Of a DNA stretch of 14,215 bases, positions 6,613-14,129 are shown in pieces; position 1 is the stretch's first letter; every line of letters begins with the position of its first letter. The position numbers and the translations under genes are program-made. The DNA is from Gammaproteobacteria bacterium. Its GTDB lineage: Bacteria; Pseudomonadota; Gammaproteobacteria; Pseudomonadales; Azotimanducaceae. The stretch is taken from positions 1-14,215 of the forward strand of contig JAUILW010000032.1 in the NCBI GenBank assembly GCA_030432795.1, written 5' to 3'. The notes under the pieces are model-generated. The model was not told the origin of the DNA. It was given only the letters and a program-made list of their open reading frames with translations, and ran no database searches.

Positions 6613-7353
6613 CTACGCAGGTCGATGCTGATCGTAGATGCGGTTGGTCCACTCGATAGCGGGGTGCGACGCGTTGATCGCGAGAATGTCCTGCACGGAT
6701 TGTGGGATCGGCCGGGGCCGCTTCATCGCCGGATGCGACACATCGGCGATAGGCGCCAACAAAGCTGCGGCGGTGAGGTCTGCCACGGAAAATGTATCTC
6801 CCACCAGGTAGCCGGTCGCCTTGGCTTGCTCTGAAATGCGGTCGAGCCATTCCCGTGTCGAGGTCTTGCAGCGCGCCACGTTGTCCGGGGTGACGCCGTT
6901 ACCTTTTGCGATGACGCCGCGCGCGATGGGGAACATCGCCCGGTAGGCCAACCGTTTGGCCAATCCTTTGCTGCCGCCGAACATGTTGCAGAGATAGGTG
7001 CCCTCGTTCACCAGCGCAGAAAACAGCAGCGTGCGTACGTCTGGTCCGAGGCTGGCATCCATCTCACGCTGCCATTCGAGGGCCCGCTCCCGGTGCTCGG
7101 GATCGGTTGGATACAGCGGCGGCTGAGGATGACGCGTTTCCAGGTAGTCGATGATCGCGGAGGAGCCGGAGATCACCTTGCCGTCTGCCTCCAGAACCGG
7201 TGTTTGCGCTTGGCCGCTGAGCTTTTTGATGGCGCCCATGTGCGGACCCGGAAGATAGGTTTCATGGCGATGGTCAATTCCCTTCAGGTCCAGGATCCAG
7301 CGGGCTTTTTCGTTGAAGTGCGAGTAGGCGAACTGGTGCAGCGTGATGCTCAT
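6613..7353 (-). CDS. Glutathione S-transferase-family protein
   Basis: A 246-residue cytoplasmic protein with the two-domain GST layout. The thioredoxin-like N-terminal domain (about 1-78) includes FAYSHFNEKARWILDLKG (8-25, with S11 a candidate glutathione-activating residue), the cis-proline segment QTPVLE (50-55) and SGSSAIIDYLETRHP (62-76). The helical C-terminal domain contains GYLVGDTFSVADLTAAALL, the usual GST N-capping region. Substrate and glutathione use are not determinable. The start at 7353 is firm: GGAGGT (7363-7358) lies four bases upstream, and the longer in-frame extension crosses the intergenic region. It diverges from a tetR gene 103 bp away, with a palindrome between them, so it is probably a TetR target. 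A role in handling electrophiles or xenobiotics would fit but is inference. Confidence 0.9.
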   Translation of the reverse strand: MSITLHQFAYSHFNEKARWILDLKGIDHRHETYLPGPHMGAIKKLSGQAQTPVLEADGKVISGSSAIIDYLETRHPQPPLYPTDPEHRERALEWQREMDASLGPDVRTLLFSALVNEGTYLCNMFGGSKGLAKRLAYRAMFPIARGVIAKGNGVTPDNVARCKTSTREWLDRISEQAKATGYLVGDTFSVADLTAAALLAPIADVSHPAMKRPRPIPQSVQDILAINASHPAIEWTNRIYDQHRPA

Positions 7354-7393
7354 GGCGACCTCCGTATAGATGTTGCTCATCATACAAAAGTTA

Positions 7394-7415
7394 TTGCATG
7401 ATAGTCGACATGCAA
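7394..7415. promoter_or_regulatory. Candidate TetR operator palindrome
   Basis: TTGCATG-N8-CATGCAA is a perfect 7-bp inverted repeat with an 8-bp centre, 41 bp upstream of the GST start and 42 bp upstream of the tetR start. Position and size fit a TetR-family operator that controls both divergent genes. On the minus strand TATGAT (7385-7380), a -10-like hexamer, lies just downstream of it, toward GST. Confidence 0.55.
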
Positions 7416-7456
7416 AAGGGCGGGCCTCAGCCCGGCGAAGATTGAGGAGTAGTTGC

Positions 7457-8059
7457 TTGGCTCGATATTCCAAAGCACACGCAGAGCGTTCGCGCCTTGC
7501 CATCCGCGACAGCGGTGCGCGGCTGTTTCGCCGGCGTGGTTATGCTGGCGTCGGCATCGATGAGCTATGCCGCGAAGCGGGTCTCACGCGGGGTGCCTTC
7601 TATAGCCACTTTCGCTCCAAGTCCGCGCTGCTCACCGCCGTGTTGGCTGGCAGTCACGACTTTGTGCGACGTCTGCGCGCGCGGGCCGGTAAAAGTACTT
7701 CAGCGTTGCGACGACAGGCGGCCGACGTGGCGGCCGCCTATCTGGCGCCGGCCAATCGGTCCGCCGTGCTCGGTGGCTGCTCGCTTGCCGCACTCGCTGC
7801 AGATACCAGTCGCGCCGAGGCGGACGCGCAGGCCGCGTACGCAGAAGCTGTGCGCAGTGTGGTTGCAGAATTCCGACGGGCAGATGGAGATGCGCCGATG
7901 CTGCCCCTGGACGATGCGCGGGTGGCTCTTGCGCTGTGTGTCGGTGGCGTACTGATCAGCGGTGCTTGCGGTGACGATCCGGAAGGGCGAAGGGTGGCCC
8001 GTGCGGCCACCACCGCCGTGCGACGGCTGCTCACGGAAAACGGGGAAGATCACTCATGA
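7457..8059 (+). CDS. TetR/AcrR-family transcriptional repressor
   Basis: A 200-residue TetR-type repressor. The N-terminal DNA-binding domain reads ARLFRRRGYAGVGIDELCRE (21-40) then AGLTRGAFYSHFRSKSALL (41-59), the standard TetR helix-turn-helix with the YxHF recognition end. The rest is a helical ligand/dimer domain rich in Ala and Arg, with no recognised ligand signature. The start is TTG at 7457, supported by GAGGAG seven bases upstream; the longer in-frame extension begins inside the divergent control region and is unlikely. The stop overlaps the next hydrolase ATG as ATGA, so the two are translationally coupled. It probably represses itself, the hydrolase and the divergent GST through the palindrome at 7394-7415; the inducer is unknown. 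Confidence 0.9.
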   Translation: MARYSKAHAERSRLAIRDSGARLFRRRGYAGVGIDELCREAGLTRGAFYSHFRSKSALLTAVLAGSHDFVRRLRARAGKSTSALRRQAADVAAAYLAPANRSAVLGGCSLAALAADTSRAEADAQAAYAEAVRSVVAEFRRADGDAPMLPLDDARVALALCVGGVLISGACGDDPEGRRVARAATTAVRRLLTENGEDHS

Positions 8060-9003
8060 AACTGGTTGGCGTTGTCGGGCTCGTTTTGCTGACAGTGTTG
8101 TGTATCCCATTTGTTGGTCCAGCGGTTGGCCTGGCGACATTCGTGGACCAGGCGCAACCACCGGGGCGTGCCGTTGAAGCGGAAGGTGTGTTTCTCAACG
8201 TCTACGAACATGCTGGTGAGGGGCGGGATGTGGTGCTGGTGCACGGCCACCCCGGATCGGCGCAGATGATGCAGCCGCTGGCGGTTGCGCTGCAGGCGTT
8301 GGGCTTTCGGGTGATTCGCTACGACCGGGCGGGCTGGGGGCATTCCACGCAGCATGCTGACGACGTGCCCGTGAATCCCACCAGGCATGCGCTAGACCTG
8401 CTGGTGCTGGTCGCATCGCAGAAGCTGGTCCGGCCGCTGTTCGTTGGCTACTCCTATGGTGGCGGAGTGGTGATGGAGGCGAATCGGCTGCACCCGGAAC
8501 TGGTGCAGGACATGGTGCTCATCAGCAGTGTTGGCAAGCGTCCGCCGCCTCGCGAGCCGAGCCTGCTTGGCCGGCTCTTCGGCTCGCCACTGTTCCTGCG
8601 GTGGGCGTTTGGTACGGACATGACCGCACGCCAGGGGGCAGCAGCCATCTCTGCGCAGTTCATGCACCCGGAAACGCCGCAACCGGGCACCCTGCAAGGG
8701 TTTCTGGCGACGCTGGCTCTACCGGATGTGCCCACCAACTGGCAGCGGGAGAGGCAGGAGCGGTACATGGGATTCGACGATTACCGTCCTGCTGACGTGC
8801 AAGGTTGCGTGCTGGTGGTGCACGGTGAGGAGGATCAGGTGGTGGACGTTGACATCGCGCGGTATCTGGCGTCCACGATTCAGTCGGCACAGCTGCACCT
8901 CATACCGGGAGGTGGGCACGGCATGATCCTTGCGCGACCAGACGAGCTGGCGCTTCAGGTCGTCGCGCAGGAGCGCACCTGCCGCGGTGGGGGCGCCTCT
9001 TAG
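8056..9003 (+). CDS. Membrane-anchored alpha/beta-hydrolase
   Basis: A 315-residue alpha/beta-hydrolase with a hydrophobic N-terminal helix (about 3-29, starting MKLVGVVGLVLLTVL), likely an anchor facing the periplasm. The catalytic set is complete: oxyanion loop LVHGHPGS (61-68), nucleophile elbow GYSYGG with S133, acid D260 in VVHGEEDQVVD, and base H288 in PGGGHGMIL. Length and motifs fit hydrolases of the epoxide hydrolase/haloperoxidase/esterase type; the RYDRAGWGHS segment (88-97) is typical of that superfamily. The precise substrate cannot be called. The ATG overlaps the tetR stop as ATGA, so the gene is almost certainly expressed with, and controlled by, that repressor, giving a small inducible hydrolase plus GST module. 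Confidence 0.9.
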   Translation: MKLVGVVGLVLLTVLCIPFVGPAVGLATFVDQAQPPGRAVEAEGVFLNVYEHAGEGRDVVLVHGHPGSAQMMQPLAVALQALGFRVIRYDRAGWGHSTQHADDVPVNPTRHALDLLVLVASQKLVRPLFVGYSYGGGVVMEANRLHPELVQDMVLISSVGKRPPPREPSLLGRLFGSPLFLRWAFGTDMTARQGAAAISAQFMHPETPQPGTLQGFLATLALPDVPTNWQRERQERYMGFDDYRPADVQGCVLVVHGEEDQVVDVDIARYLASTIQSAQLHLIPGGGHGMILARPDELALQVVAQERTCRGGGAS

Positions 9004-9031
9004 CTGTGCCTGTGCTCTATTGCCACCGAAA

Positions 9032-9065
9032 GGCCGCCTGAGCCGGGCAATCTCACCAGACGGCC
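9032..9065. repeat. Imperfect hairpin between the hydrolase and the histidine kinase
   Basis: GGCCGCCTG (9032-9040) can pair with CAGACGGCC (9057-9065), leaving one C/A mismatch in nine. It lies shortly after the hydrolase stop and could end transcription, but no T-run follows, so it is not a convincing intrinsic terminator. The rest of the 9004-9140 gap shows nothing else I can name. Confidence 0.3.
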
Positions 9066-9140
9066 CCCTGTGCGTCTAACGGCGCGCATGGCTGGTCAAC
9101 GGGTGCCTTGACGCGTCATCATCGCATCGCTGTGACTTGG

Positions 9141-10409
9141 ATGTGTTTGGTGCTCTCGCCGCGCGAATCGACATCGGTAGCTCCTTCTTCGGAGGACATT
9201 GCTGACGCCTGTACTGCTGACCTGCAGAATGTGCTGCCTTATGCGGCGATGCTGCTCGGTGTCGGCATGGTGGTCGAGGTTGCGTCGCACCTCATCGTGT
9301 TCAACCCAGTGTTTCTCCCGATACCCCTGCTGGCGCTGACAGTGATGGCATCTTATCTCGTTCGACACCGTCGGGAGCCCACCACCCGCCCGGGCACCTG
9401 GGCTGTGGCTATGGCGGCTTCGGTTTTGCTTGGAACGCTGCAGCATCTGCACGGCGGAGCTTACCTCTCCAGTGCATTCGTAGTGACCATGGCGGTGCTC
9501 GTTTCTGCAGCATCGATCATGCCTATTGTTCCCGCGCTGCTGACGGTTGGTGCCAGCTGGGCGTTGTTGGTGCTCGACTTTCACCTGCTTGGGCTTGCTG
9601 CAGTGACCAGCGTGCCGATGTCGCTTCTCGTCTTGATAGCCGCGGCGCTTCTGTACGCATCGCGGCGGCGCGCCATCGTCGAAGGGAAACGCGCCTCCAT
9701 GCTGGAACGTCTGCTGGCTGAGCGGGAGGCCCAGGCTGAGCACCAACGACGTCAGGCGGAATTTGTGGAAACCCTGGGCGGTGGCCTGTCCCACAATCTG
9801 GCCAACCGTCTGCAGGTTCTAGCCATGGCCGCCGATGCGGCCTCGCATCCGGCAACGAGTGATCATTCAAGCCACAACATCCATCGCGATGCGCACAGGG
9901 CTGCCGAGCGTGCGCGCAGTCTGGTGCGCAAGCTGCAGACATACACCGGCATGCAGGTGACGCCGCGAGAGACTGTGGCGGTGGAAGCCTTTTGCGAAGA
10001 TCTGGCGGCGAAAGTGCCCTCAGGGGTCGCGGTGTCCTGCAGCGCCAAGGGTTCGTTGTCCGTGGACCGCGCCATGCTCATAGAAGCGCTGCTCGAATTG
10101 GTCAGCAACGCGATTACCGCGACCGAGGTGCCGACGCAGGTCGTGGTGGACGTCAGTTCAGCCCAAGGTTTCGTCGCCTTTCATGTGCGCGACGAAGGCC
10201 GCGGGTTCGATGCGTCCATGCTGTCTCGGGCGATGGACCCGTTTGCCACATCGGACCCGGCCGTGCGAGAGGGTCTGGGCATGTCCTTCGCGCAAGGCGC
10301 GGCGGTTCAGCACGGCGGTGATCTCGCCATCACCCGATCCGGCCCTGCGGGTTCGACTGTGCGTATGCGCCTGCCACTATTGCAACCGACGACGTTCGCA
10401 GGCGCTTAG
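9141..10409 (+). CDS. Orphan membrane sensor histidine kinase
   Basis: A 422-residue inner-membrane kinase. Residues about 32-173 hold five to six hydrophobic helices with short loops, so sensing is probably within or near the membrane. A charged helical linker (about 176-210, KRASMLERLLAEREAQ) leads to the phospho-acceptor region GGGLSHNLANRLQ with H218. The ATPase domain follows: N-box ALLELVSNAITAT (N323), G1 VRDEGRGFD (D351, G353, G355) and G2 GLGMSFAQGAAVQHGG (378-393). The H-box differs from the common SHELRNPL and is closer to the SHDFNNLLQ kind. ATG 9141 was chosen without a clear ribosome site; GTG 9132 and TTG 9108 are alternatives. No response regulator is adjacent. Its 3' end overlaps the convergent SDR gene by 4 bp. 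Confidence 0.87.
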   Translation: MCLVLSPRESTSVAPSSEDIADACTADLQNVLPYAAMLLGVGMVVEVASHLIVFNPVFLPIPLLALTVMASYLVRHRREPTTRPGTWAVAMAASVLLGTLQHLHGGAYLSSAFVVTMAVLVSAASIMPIVPALLTVGASWALLVLDFHLLGLAAVTSVPMSLLVLIAAALLYASRRRAIVEGKRASMLERLLAEREAQAEHQRRQAEFVETLGGGLSHNLANRLQVLAMAADAASHPATSDHSSHNIHRDAHRAAERARSLVRKLQTYTGMQVTPRETVAVEAFCEDLAAKVPSGVAVSCSAKGSLSVDRAMLIEALLELVSNAITATEVPTQVVVDVSSAQGFVAFHVRDEGRGFDASMLSRAMDPFATSDPAVREGLGMSFAQGAAVQHGGDLAITRSGPAGSTVRMRLPLLQPTTFAGA

Positions 10410-11155
10410 CGGGTAGGCGCCTCCCGGTCCCCCGGCGCCCGCACCACGAAGGCGGGCTTGCCTGCAGCAACCTTCGCCCAGCTCTTGCCCGTGATATCCG
10501 TCGTCATAAGATTGAGCACTTCTTCGGCGATCTCTGCCGGTGCCATGAACGCCGCGTTGGCGGTGCGTTGCGCTTCGGGAATGATGTTGGTGTCGATGCC
10601 GCCGGGGCACAGCGCATTGATGCGCAAGCCCCGGCGTTGCAGCGTGCCTGCCAGGCTGCGTACCAGGCCGACCACGGCGTGCTTGCTCATCGCGTAGAGC
10701 GGGTCCACCTCGTAGGGGGTGATGCCCGCCAGCGAGGCCGTCACGACGATGGCGCCGCCCGGCTGCATCAGCGGCAGCAGGGCGCGCAGACCGAGCACCA
10801 CACCGTCGACGTTGATCCCCATCATGCGACGGTAGCCTTCCAGGGTTGCAGCTTCGAACTGGTACGCATCCAACGGTGCGCTGGGTGGGGCGACCTGCAC
10901 ACCGGCATTCAGGAGCAGGTGCGTTGGGCTGCCGGCACTGCGCACCTGCTCGCAGACGGTCTCCCAGCTCAACTCGCTTGCAACGTCGCACCGCACGAAG
11001 TGCGAGCCGGTGGCTGCGGCGAGCGCATTGCCTGCCTGCTCATCGACGTCGAGCATCAGCACGCGATCGCCACGTGCGCGGGCGAGTTTCGTGGTTGCTG
11101 CACCGATCCCAGAGGCAGCGCCGGTGATCACCCAAAGGTTGTCGGTCGTGTTCAT
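10406..11155 (-). CDS. SDR-family oxidoreductase
   Basis: A 249-residue classical short-chain dehydrogenase. TGAASGIG (11-18) binds the nucleotide, and D36 after beta-2 (VLMLDVDE) points to NAD(H). NAG is at 83-85, in the variant LLLNAG rather than NNAG. The catalytic Ser is S141 (VVTASLAG), with Y154 and K158 in YAMSKHA. The end after about residue 215 (TDITGKSWAKVAAGKPAFVV) lacks the common VDGG cofactor-side ending, so it is a somewhat divergent SDR. It is the last gene of the ABC-dehydrogenase run, 22 bp after the alcohol dehydrogenase, suggesting the two enzymes act on related alcohol/carbonyl substrates. The TAA stop overlaps the convergent kinase stop by 3-4 bases. The substrate is unknown. 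Confidence 0.92.
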   Translation of the reverse strand: MNTTDNLWVITGAASGIGAATTKLARARGDRVLMLDVDEQAGNALAAATGSHFVRCDVASELSWETVCEQVRSAGSPTHLLLNAGVQVAPPSAPLDAYQFEAATLEGYRRMMGINVDGVVLGLRALLPLMQPGGAIVVTASLAGITPYEVDPLYAMSKHAVVGLVRSLAGTLQRRGLRINALCPGGIDTNIIPEAQRTANAAFMAPAEIAEEVLNLMTTDITGKSWAKVAAGKPAFVVRAPGDREAPTR

Positions 11156-11177
11156 TGTTTGCCTGCCTCTGGTCCTG

Positions 11178-12179
11178 TCAGGGGGTGAAGACCACTTTGA
11201 TCGCGGTTTCCGCGCTGTCCTGAGTGGCGTAGGCAGTTGCGGCTTCGTCCAAGGTAAAGGTGTGACTTATGAGTGGCTTGCGATCTATTTTTCCACTGCT
11301 TATTAAGTCGAGTGCGGCCACGAACTCGTCCGGCTCCCATGCCCAGGAGCCGAGGAGACGCACCCCTTTGCGGACGATGGTGTTGGCATCGAGCTCCAGT
11401 GGGCGCTCGAACACGGCGACGACGACGATGCGACCGTTGTTGCGGATCATGGTGAGTGCCTGCTCCAGCACGGTGGTGCCTTTGAAGCTGGCGGGCGCAC
11501 CCACGCAATCGAAGATCACATCGACCCCGCCCTGGCTGCCGGCAATGAGCGGCGCGTCGGCCCTGGCGTGGGGCGCGACGGTCGCGACCACGTCAGCGTT
11601 GCGCGCGTTGATTACCGCATCGGCGCCGAGCTGGCTTGCGAGCTCAAGACGTTTGTCCGATAGATCCACCACCGTTACATGTGCATCGCTGGTCGCCCGC
11701 AGGCACTGCAGCACGCCGAGACCGATGATGCCGGCGCCCATGATGAGAACTGACTCGTGGCTTTGCACGTCGGCCAGGTTGGCCGCGTGCAGCGAGGTTG
11801 CCAGCGGTTCCGTGGTGGCAGCCTCCTCGTGGGTAACATGGTCCGGCAGGGGTAAGAGCAGCGGTGCAAATGCGGGCGTGAACTTCACGTACTCGGCGTT
11901 GGCGCCGATGCCGACGGTGGTCACGCGATCGCCGACGCTGAAACCTTCGAGGTTGCCATTGATCTGTGCGATTTCGGCGCTGAACTCGTGTCCGAGGACG
12001 ATGCCGCCGTCCACGGGAAGGCCGAGGTCTGGAAACAGTCCCTCGCGGTAGGTGTGCAGGTCGGAGCCACAGATGCCGCAGGCCTTCACCCGCAGCAGCG
12101 CTTCGCCCGGCGCCAGAACAGGGGTGGGCACCTCGCCGGTACCCACGTCTTTTACGCCCCGCATGATGGCTGCTTTCAT
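11178..12179 (-). CDS. Zinc-type alcohol dehydrogenase (MDR superfamily) lacking the structural-zinc loop
   Basis: A 333-residue medium-chain dehydrogenase. Catalytic zinc ligands are present: C37 in ACGICGSDLH (33-42), H64-E65 in LGHE, and E124 in ATTEPLA. The Rossmann motif MGAGIIGLG (147-155) is followed by VTVVDLSDKR, whose Asp suggests NAD(H). In most zinc alcohol, sorbitol and threonine dehydrogenases a four-Cys structural-zinc loop follows GDRV; here GDRVTTVGIGANAEYVKF (83-100) goes straight past it with no cysteines, which explains the slightly short length. The ATG has GAGGG a few bases upstream and starts 13 bp after the permease stop, so it belongs to the ABC operon. It probably oxidises a secondary alcohol or polyol; the exact substrate is not determinable. 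Confidence 0.93.
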   Translation of the reverse strand: MKAAIMRGVKDVGTGEVPTPVLAPGEALLRVKACGICGSDLHTYREGLFPDLGLPVDGGIVLGHEFSAEIAQINGNLEGFSVGDRVTTVGIGANAEYVKFTPAFAPLLLPLPDHVTHEEAATTEPLATSLHAANLADVQSHESVLIMGAGIIGLGVLQCLRATSDAHVTVVDLSDKRLELASQLGADAVINARNADVVATVAPHARADAPLIAGSQGGVDVIFDCVGAPASFKGTTVLEQALTMIRNNGRIVVVAVFERPLELDANTIVRKGVRLLGSWAWEPDEFVAALDLISSGKIDRKPLISHTFTLDEAATAYATQDSAETAIKVVFTP

Positions 12180-12192
12180 TAGCCCTCGTTCC

Positions 12193-13374
12193 TCAGATGA
12201 GAATGTTCTCCCGACGATACAACCGTACGGCCAGCCATGTCAGCAGCGCTGCCAGCACGCAGGTGCACAGCACAGATACAGCCACCTCTATGGCGGTGAT
12301 CGGCTCAGCGGTAATCAGGTTGCGAATGAGCGCCGATTGCGAATAGCTCGGTATGGTCATCAGCGGCAGGCTCGCCTCCACACCGGACATCTGCACGAGC
12401 ATCACCGGCAGCGTGGGCACCATGATGAGAATGGACAGGTAGGTTTGCGCTTCTTTGTAGCTCTTGGCGAACGACGCGGCCACCGTGAGCAGCGCCGCGG
12501 CAAACCAGATGAGCGGCAGCATCACCGCGAGCATGGCCAGTATGGTGCCGACGTCCACATCCAGCGACATGCCGATGCGCTGGAGCGGGATGAACGGCAC
12601 GGCGAGGTAGAACGACACCAGGAACACGACGAGGCTTGCCGCGGCGAAGACCGATGTGGCGCCGATCTTGCCTATGACCAGCTGTCCGCGGGTCACCGGC
12701 TGGGTGAGCAACGGCTCCAGGGAGCCGTGTTCGCGCTCACCGGCGGTGCTGTCGATGGCGAGGTAGAAGCCGCCCATGAACGCCACCACGAGGATCAGAT
12801 AGGGCAGGGTGGTGAGCACCATCATGGCCCGCTCGGCGGGGGAGGCGACGTCCACGTCCCGCACGATGATCGGACTCGCCAGCATCGGGTCGATGCCTCG
12901 TAGCTGCAGCCGCATGAGCGCGATGGTGCGCCCGTAGGTGCTGAGCACGCCGTCCAGCGAACGGGCGCGCCGGCGCGCCGAGCCCAGCTCGGAGGAGTCG
13001 TAGATCAGAGACAGTGAGTTCGGCTCGCCTGCGGCGAACCGTTCGGCGAAGTTCGGCGGGATGACGAGTAGCAGATCCTCTGTGCCGGCGGTGACGAGCT
13101 CCCGGGGATCTTCGTCGTCGGCGATGTCGATCATCTTGATCTCGGTGTTCTGCGACTGCAGGTAGCTGACGAGGCCTGGTGCATGCTCGGCGCCTGCGAG
13201 GGTGAAATCGATGACCTCATCCGACGCCCCGAGCGCCCGGTTGAGGAAAAACGTCATCAGCGCCGCGAAGGCCAGGGGGCCGAGCAGGGCGAGGGAGAAG
13301 CTGGCGATGATCGTGCGCTTGTCGCGCACGTTGTCCAGGCACTCCTTTTTCAGCACCGTCCAGATGATGCTCAC
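12193..13374 (-). CDS. ABC-2-type transporter permease, NatB-like
   Basis: A 393-residue inner-membrane subunit with the ABC-2 layout. It has one helix near the N-terminus (about 22-44), a large extracytoplasmic domain (about 50-185), then a cluster of five helices (about 187-385). The conserved STAGEREHGSLEPLLTQPV (209-227) immediately after the second helix is the coupling segment typical of NatB and related sodium/drug/ABC-2 exporters. With the adjacent ATPase it forms an exporter, possibly for Na+ or a hydrophobic compound; the substrate is inferred only from NatAB resemblance. The start codon is GTG, overlapping the ATPase stop as GTGA, so the subunits are translationally coupled. A zinc-type dehydrogenase follows after 13 bp. 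Confidence 0.92.
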   Translation of the reverse strand: MSIIWTVLKKECLDNVRDKRTIIASFSLALLGPLAFAALMTFFLNRALGASDEVIDFTLAGAEHAPGLVSYLQSQNTEIKMIDIADDEDPRELVTAGTEDLLLVIPPNFAERFAAGEPNSLSLIYDSSELGSARRRARSLDGVLSTYGRTIALMRLQLRGIDPMLASPIIVRDVDVASPAERAMMVLTTLPYLILVVAFMGGFYLAIDSTAGEREHGSLEPLLTQPVTRGQLVIGKIGATSVFAAASLVVFLVSFYLAVPFIPLQRIGMSLDVDVGTILAMLAVMLPLIWFAAALLTVAASFAKSYKEAQTYLSILIMVPTLPVMLVQMSGVEASLPLMTIPSYSQSALIRNLITAEPITAIEVAVSVLCTCVLAALLTWLAVRLYRRENILI

Positions 13375-14129
13375 GTGGCTTCCTCGAGCCCGGACTCTTC
13401 TAGCCCGGACTCTTCTAGCCCGGACATGGAAATGAAAGCGTCCTCCAGGTTGTCCCGACCGGACGCCGCACGAAGCGCGTCGAGGGTGCCCTCGAAGCGC
13501 ACCTGGCCGCCGCCGATGATCACCACATCGTCACAGAGGTTCTCCACCTCCTGCATGATGTGGCTGGAGAACAGTACACAGCAGCCATTGTCCCGCAGGC
13601 CCAGGATGATCTCGCGCAGCCCCCGTGTGGCCATCACGTCGAGGCCGTTGGTCGGCTCGTCGAGAATGACGTGCTTCGGGTCGTGCACCAGTGCGCGCGC
13701 GAGCGCCACTTTGACCTTCTGCCCCTGGGAAAACCCGGTAGCCCGGCGGTCGGCGAAACTCTTCATGTCGAGCTGATCGATCAGCGTGTCGATGCGCGCT
13801 TCCAGAGTTGATTTGGCAATGCCCTGAAGCTGCCCGTAGTAGCGCACGTTCTCCCGTGCGGTCAGGCGGGTGTAGATGCCGGAACCATGGGGCATGACGC
13901 CGATGCGGCGACGCACCGCCATGGGGTCGTTGGTGACGTCGTACCCATCCACGCGCGCAGCACCGCTGTCCGGACGCAGCACCGTGGCGAGGATGCGCAG
14001 GGTGGTGGACTTGCCGGCACCGTTGGGCCCGAGCAGTGCGGTGACGCGCCGATCCTCGGCGCGAAACGACACCGCCTGCACCGCGAGCACCTCGCCGAAG
14101 CGCTTGTTGATCCCCTGCACCTCGATCAT
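13371..14129 (-). CDS. ABC transporter ATP-binding protein, NatA-like
   Basis: A 252-residue ATPase that powers the permease encoded next. Walker A is GPNGAGKST (34-42), the signature FSQGQ (133-137) sits in GFSQGQKVKVALARAL, Walker B is HVILDEPTNGLD (153-164), and the switch His is H190 (FSSHIMQEVENL). At the Q-loop the sequence is IGVMPHGSGIYTRLTARENV (76-95), with His81 near where most ABC ATPases have Gln; NatA-like proteins often depart here. The C-terminus is SGLEE repeated three times (236-250) then AT, an acidic tail outside the fold. The start at 14129 overlaps the upstream stop as ATGA; a longer in-frame extension to 14186 would run through the upstream gene. GTGA joins it to the permease. 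Confidence 0.93.
   Translation of the reverse strand: MIEVQGINKRFGEVLAVQAVSFRAEDRRVTALLGPNGAGKSTTLRILATVLRPDSGAARVDGYDVTNDPMAVRRRIGVMPHGSGIYTRLTARENVRYYGQLQGIAKSTLEARIDTLIDQLDMKSFADRRATGFSQGQKVKVALARALVHDPKHVILDEPTNGLDVMATRGLREIILGLRDNGCCVLFSSHIMQEVENLCDDVVIIGGGQVRFEGTLDALRAASGRDNLEDAFISMSGLEESGLEESGLEEAT
13385..13429 (-). repeat. 15-bp tandem repeat, three copies, encoding SGLEE
   Basis: On the minus strand TCCGGGCTAGAAGAG occurs twice identically and a third time as TCCGGGCTCGAGGAA, which differs only at synonymous positions. Each unit encodes Ser-Gly-Leu-Glu-Glu. The repeat stays in frame at the end of the ATPase gene, a few bases before the GTGA junction with the permease. Identical first copies suggest recent unit duplication, so copy number may vary between strains. 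Confidence 0.85.

Noticed and set aside
7419..7435. CGGGC-CTCA-GCCCG hairpin in the tetR leader
   Set aside because: Five-bp GC arms are expected by chance at this base composition; no attenuator or riboswitch features around it.
7370..7456. Upstream extension of the tetR frame
   Set aside because: It crosses the divergent control region and palindrome; GAGGAG before TTG 7457 and the family start support the shorter protein.
9032..9065. Rho-independent terminator after the alpha/beta-hydrolase
   Set aside because: The stem has a mismatch, a long loop and no following T-run; kept only as an imperfect hairpin.
9096..9794. Minus-strand ORF of 232 codons opposite the histidine kinase
   Set aside because: Biased His/Arg/Gln composition and complete overlap with the kinase membrane domain; shadow frame.
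12052..12903. Long plus-strand ORF of 283 codons opposite the permease and dehydrogenase
   Set aside because: Composition is His/Arg/Gln-rich without any domain, and it lies antisense to two clear genes; a high-GC shadow frame.
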